From CAZAPO01 sp044841755 (lineage in GTDB: Bacteria; Bacteroidota; Bacteroidia; Flavobacteriales; Flavobacteriaceae), in the NCBI GenBank assembly GCA_044841755.1, contig JAXOFM010000007.1:60639-124638 (forward strand): DNA of 64,000 bases, in the 5' to 3' direction. This document shows, one piece after another, positions 61,069 through 64,000 of the stretch; the stretch's first letter is position 1, and the number at the start of each line of letters is the position of its first letter. Below the pieces are notes generated by a model, which had not been told where the DNA came from, made no database searches, and saw only the letters and a list, made by a program, of their open reading frames with translations. Both the position numbers and the translations under genes were made by a program.

Positions 61069-62355
61069 ATGTCAAAAACTGCTACGTTAGAAGTTAACGG
61101 TCAAAAACACGAATTTCCTTTAGTTACTGGTTCAGAAAATGAAATTGCAATAGATGTTAAAGCACTGAGAGGTGCAACAGGAGGAATTATTACCCTTGAT
61201 CCTGGTTATAAAAACACAGGTTCTTGTGAGAGTGGTATTACCTTTTTAGATGGCGAAAAAGGAATCTTAAGATATAGAGGTTATTCTATAGAAGAATTAG
61301 CAGAAAAAGCTAGTTTTCTTGAGGTAGCATATCTATTGATTTTTGGTGAATTACCTACGAAAGAAGAGCTAGATAAGTTTCATGCAGATATTAAATCAAA
61401 GTCTGTAGTTGATGATGATGTTAGAAAAATTGTTGATGCCTTCCCTAAAACGGCACATCCAATGGGAGTATTGTCTTCACTTACTAGTGCCCTTACTGCC
61501 TTCAACCCATCTTCGGTAAATGTAGACTCAGAAGAAGCTATGTACAACTCTGTAGTGAAAATTATGGGTAAATTCCCTGTACTAGTAGCTTGGACTATGC
61601 GAAAAAAACAAGGGCTTCCGCTTAGTTACGGTGATGTAAATCTAGATTATGTTGAGAATGTATTGCAAATGATGTTCAAGAAACCTAATGAAGAATATGT
61701 ACAAAACGATATCATTGTGAACGCAATGAATAAATTGTTAATTCTTCATGCAGATCATGAACAAAACTGCTCGACATCTACGGTTCGTATTGTTGGCTCA
61801 TCACATGCTGGATTGTTCGCTTCTCTTTCTGCAGGTATTTCGGCGCTTTGGGGACCACTTCATGGTGGAGCGAATCAGGCTGTTCTTGAAATGCTGGAAG
61901 CTATTAAGGAAGATGGAGGTGATACTAAAAAGTACATGGCCAAGGCTAAAGACAAGAACGATCCTTTCCGCTTAATGGGATTCGGACATCGTGTATATAA
62001 AAACTTCGATCCTAGAGCAAGAATTATCAAAGTTGCGGCAGATGAGGTACTAGGAGATCTTGGAGTAGAAGACCCAATTCTTGATATTGCAAAAGGTTTG
62101 GAGCAGGAAGCTCTTACCGATGAATATTTCGTGAAGCGTAAATTATACCCTAACGTAGATTTCTATTCTGGTATTATTTATCGTGCTATGGGTATTCCAG
62201 TTGATATGTTTACTGTAATGTTTGCTCTTGGTCGTTTACCAGGTTGGATTGGTCAATGGAGAGAAATGCGTTTACGTAAAGAGCCAATTGGTCGACCAAG
62301 ACAACTTTATATTGGTGAAACTCACAGACCATTTAAAAAAATAAGCGAAAGATAA
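61069..62355 (+). CDS. gltA: Citrate synthase
   Basis: 428 residues of type II citrate synthase: TLDPGYKNTGSCESGITFLDGEKGILRYRGYSIEELAE, the active-site histidines in LHADHEQNCSTSTVRIVGSSHAG and LMGFGHRVYKNFDPRA, and the C-terminal FTVMFALGRLPGWIGQWREM. It condenses oxaloacetate and acetyl-CoA in the TCA cycle. The N-terminal 50 residues resemble the NADH-regulated type, but allostery is not proven. A terminator follows. Confidence 0.98.
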   Translation: MSKTATLEVNGQKHEFPLVTGSENEIAIDVKALRGATGGIITLDPGYKNTGSCESGITFLDGEKGILRYRGYSIEELAEKASFLEVAYLLIFGELPTKEELDKFHADIKSKSVVDDDVRKIVDAFPKTAHPMGVLSSLTSALTAFNPSSVNVDSEEAMYNSVVKIMGKFPVLVAWTMRKKQGLPLSYGDVNLDYVENVLQMMFKKPNEEYVQNDIIVNAMNKLLILHADHEQNCSTSTVRIVGSSHAGLFASLSAGISALWGPLHGGANQAVLEMLEAIKEDGGDTKKYMAKAKDKNDPFRLMGFGHRVYKNFDPRARIIKVAADEVLGDLGVEDPILDIAKGLEQEALTDEYFVKRKLYPNVDFYSGIIYRAMGIPVDMFTVMFALGRLPGWIGQWREMRLRKEPIGRPRQLYIGETHRPFKKISER

Positions 62356-62376
62356 TTCTATATATATTCTTTAATT

Positions 62377-62410
62377 AAAAGCTTCATAAAATCTTATGAA
62401 GCTTTTTTTA
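62377..62410 (+). terminator. Terminator of gltA
   Basis: AAAAGCTTCATAA (62377-62389) pairs with TTATGAAGCTTTT (62394-62406) around AATC, followed by a T run. It ends 11 bases before the next ATG. Confidence 0.88.
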
Positions 62411-62420
62411 TATTTGCTTC

Positions 62421-63335
62421 ATGCTGAAAATTAATGTTCCAAATGAAACATCAAGACTAAGAGCTGTAGTATTAGGTACAGCAAAAAGTTGTGGACCTAC
62501 GCCAACTCCAGAAGAATGTTATGATCCTAAGAGCCTTGAACATGTCTTAGCAGGCACTTATCCTAAAGAGGAGGATATGATCAAGGAAATGGATGCTGTT
62601 GCAAAGGTCTTTGAGAAGTATGATGTGAAGGTATATCGTCCAGAAGTGATTGAGAACTGTAATCAGATCTTTGCAAGAGATATAGCTTTTGCTATTGATG
62701 ATAAAATAGTACGTTCAAATATTCTTCCAGATAGAGATCAAGAGATAGAAGCTATTAGATATTTGTGGGATCAAATTCCAAATGAAAACCGATTAATTCT
62801 TCCAGAAGAATGTCATGTAGAAGGAGGAGATGTAATGCCTTGGAACGACCATATTTTCATAGGCACATACTCTGGTGAAGATTATGCAGATTATATAACT
62901 GCAAGAACAAATACTGATGCAGTAATTGCTATTCAGGAATTATTCCCAAATAAAACGGTGAAAGCATTTGAACTTAGAAAATCTAATACCAATGCCAAAG
63001 AAAATGCATTGCATTTAGATTGTTGTTTTCAACCAATAGGGAAGGATATGGCAATATTGCATAAAAATGGATTTTTGCTGGAGAGTGAGTATGAATGGAT
63101 GGTGAATTTCTTTGGGAAGGAGAATGTATTTGAAATAACCAAAGATGAAATGTATCAAATGTTCAGCAATGTATTTTCAATTTCCGAAGAAGTTATTATT
63201 TCCGAACAAAATTTTACGCGTTTAAATAATTGGCTAAGAGAACAAGGCTTTACTGTTGAAGAAGTACCTTATGCTGAAATTGCAAAGCAAGAAGGCTTAT
63301 TACGTTGTTCTACAATGCCATTAATTAGAGATTAG
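62421..63335 (+). CDS. Amidinotransferase/dimethylarginine dimethylaminohydrolase family enzyme
   Basis: 304 residues of the guanidino-group-modifying superfamily. The key elements are visible: FARDIAFAI, VEGGDVMPWNDH, LHLDCCFQPIGKD with the catalytic His, and the nucleophile Cys296 in LLRCSTMPLIRD at the C-terminus. Members hydrolyse or transfer amidino groups of arginine derivatives (DDAH, arginine deiminase, amidinotransferases). The substrate here is not determined; the DDAH-like group fits best. It follows gltA after a terminator. Confidence 0.85.
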   Translation: MLKINVPNETSRLRAVVLGTAKSCGPTPTPEECYDPKSLEHVLAGTYPKEEDMIKEMDAVAKVFEKYDVKVYRPEVIENCNQIFARDIAFAIDDKIVRSNILPDRDQEIEAIRYLWDQIPNENRLILPEECHVEGGDVMPWNDHIFIGTYSGEDYADYITARTNTDAVIAIQELFPNKTVKAFELRKSNTNAKENALHLDCCFQPIGKDMAILHKNGFLLESEYEWMVNFFGKENVFEITKDEMYQMFSNVFSISEEVIISEQNFTRLNNWLREQGFTVEEVPYAEIAKQEGLLRCSTMPLIRD

Positions 63336-63400
63336 ATAAATCTTACAGTATTTATTTCGGTATTTTTTGTTTTAACATAAGTTTAAAACTTACATTTATT

Positions 63401-63438
63401 ATTTTGTTTAATTTTATATAGAAAAAGTTAAACAAAAT
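63401..63438 (+). promoter_or_regulatory. Perfect 11-bp inverted repeat before the last gene
   Basis: ATTTTGTTTAA (63401-63411) and TTAAACAAAAT (63428-63438) are exact inverse copies 16 bases apart, ending 3 bases before the ATG at 63442. It could be an operator or an mRNA hairpin masking the start. Confidence 0.5.
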
Positions 63439-63441
63439 AAA

Positions 63442-64000
63442 ATGAAAACAACACTACCACTTCAAAACCCCAGTCAAAAATTCCTGCTTTTTGCGTATTT
63501 GCTTCTTATTTCATTTGTAAATAGCTATGGAGATAATTGTGGGGAAATAAAGGGATTAGAATTTACTAATTCTTTAGAATCCGTAATAATTGTTAATGGT
63601 GAAAATTATGTAACAAGTGAATTACCAAATGACTTTTATTTAAACTTAAAATATAGTGGCTCAATGAGGAGTGCGAGGTATATCGTTACTAACTTGGATA
63701 ATGGCGCCCAACATAAAGTTACTGAAAATAGGGTTCCATATACCTTTCCAGCCGGGAATAGAGCTTGGAATCTAGGAATAGGTGATTTTAAGATTGAGGT
63801 AAAAACATATCGATTTTTCTTTGGTCTTGGAAAACTTTGTGATACTCAAACTTTCTACTTTTCCTTAACAGATCAACCAGAATGTACAGCAGATGCTGGT
63901 AGTTTAACGGCTAGTATGTCAGGTGTTTGTTTAGATGATGAGAATGGCACGGAGATTACAGCTATACCAGATGGTAATTCGAATGTTCCAGAAGGTTATG
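63442..64000 (+). CDS. Secreted surface protein, N-terminal part only
   Basis: 186 residues are visible before the right edge. The N-terminus MKTTLPLQNPSQKFLLFAYLL continues into a signal peptide ending near VNSYG. The mature part has Cys34 in DNCGEIKG, a Cys pair further on (KLCDTQTFYF, PECTADAG) and the segment CTADAGSLTASMSGVCL. This type of segment recurs in large secreted proteins of Flavobacteriia that leave by the type IX system; the C-terminal sorting domain that would prove this lies outside the window. No specific function can be assigned. Confidence 0.75.
   Translation, partial: MKTTLPLQNPSQKFLLFAYLLLISFVNSYGDNCGEIKGLEFTNSLESVIIVNGENYVTSELPNDFYLNLKYSGSMRSARYIVTNLDNGAQHKVTENRVPYTFPAGNRAWNLGIGDFKIEVKTYRFFFGLGKLCDTQTFYFSLTDQPECTADAGSLTASMSGVCLDDENGTEITAIPDGNSNVPEGY

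Noticed and set aside
1..64000. tRNA, rRNA, insertion sequence, prophage or defence-system genes
   Set aside because: No transposase, integrase, nuclease or toxin-antitoxin motifs and no tRNA-like cloverleaf were recognised anywhere in the window.

Overview
The window is AT-rich chromosomal DNA from a member of the Bacteroidota, almost certainly a Flavobacteriaceae. The evidence is a SusC/SusD pair, secreted proteins whose signal peptides end in ...AQ or ...SC, starts without Shine-Dalgarno sequences, many promoters of the Bacteroidota type (TTG, about 19-21 nt, TAnnTTTG), a str operon without tuf, and the neighbour order rplQ - carA - eno - gltA - amidinotransferase. The exact genus cannot be read from the sequence. 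No tRNA, rRNA, CRISPR array, insertion sequence or phage gene was found, and no stretch longer than 300 bases lacks a gene.

Layout. 1-12.6 kb is housekeeping: the 5' part of gcvP; a UbiA-like membrane protein; an ECF sigma factor with a small zinc-finger anti-sigma protein; an M3 peptidase; purK-purE; a fused hpt-adk gene; obg; a potassium channel; and several envelope proteins. 12.7-17.8 kb is a four-gene export operon: a TetR regulator with a near-perfect palindrome at its promoter, an ABC half-transporter with degenerate catalytic motifs, a HlyD-type adaptor and a TolC-type outer-membrane channel. 17.9-27.1 kb holds mpl, paiB-like, DUF1569, radC, a polysaccharide-deacetylase-like protein, a HAD nucleotidase, a repeat-bearing secreted protein, rarA, a rhomboid protease and rlmB. 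27.1-38.4 kb, all on the minus strand, is a nutrient-uptake locus: SusC, SusD, a lipoprotein with a DSYGDGW motif and a large FG-GAP/ASPIC-UnbV lipoprotein. An Omp85-superfamily protein lies upstream of it.

38.5-55.8 kb is a continuous str-S10-spc-alpha ribosomal cluster from rpsL to rplQ, including fusA, secY, infA and rpoA. Two genes missed by a 60-residue cut-off are rpmD (L30) and rpmJ (L36). Most gene gaps here are 2-22 nt, but six are 62-142 nt long. Several of these can fold, and the one before rplC ends in a terminator-like hairpin. They are the best candidates for ribosomal-protein autoregulation sites. 55.9-57.4 kb has two tandem paralogous secreted proteins of unknown function. The rest is carA, eno, a DUF481-like protein, gltA, an amidinotransferase-family enzyme and the start of a secreted surface protein.

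The points most worth a second look are the degenerate ABC export system and its operator, the non-coding structures between ribosomal genes, a possible small RNA next to purE, the hpt-adk fusion and the tandem unknown proteins. Gene functions are assigned from motifs recognised by eye. No database search was run.
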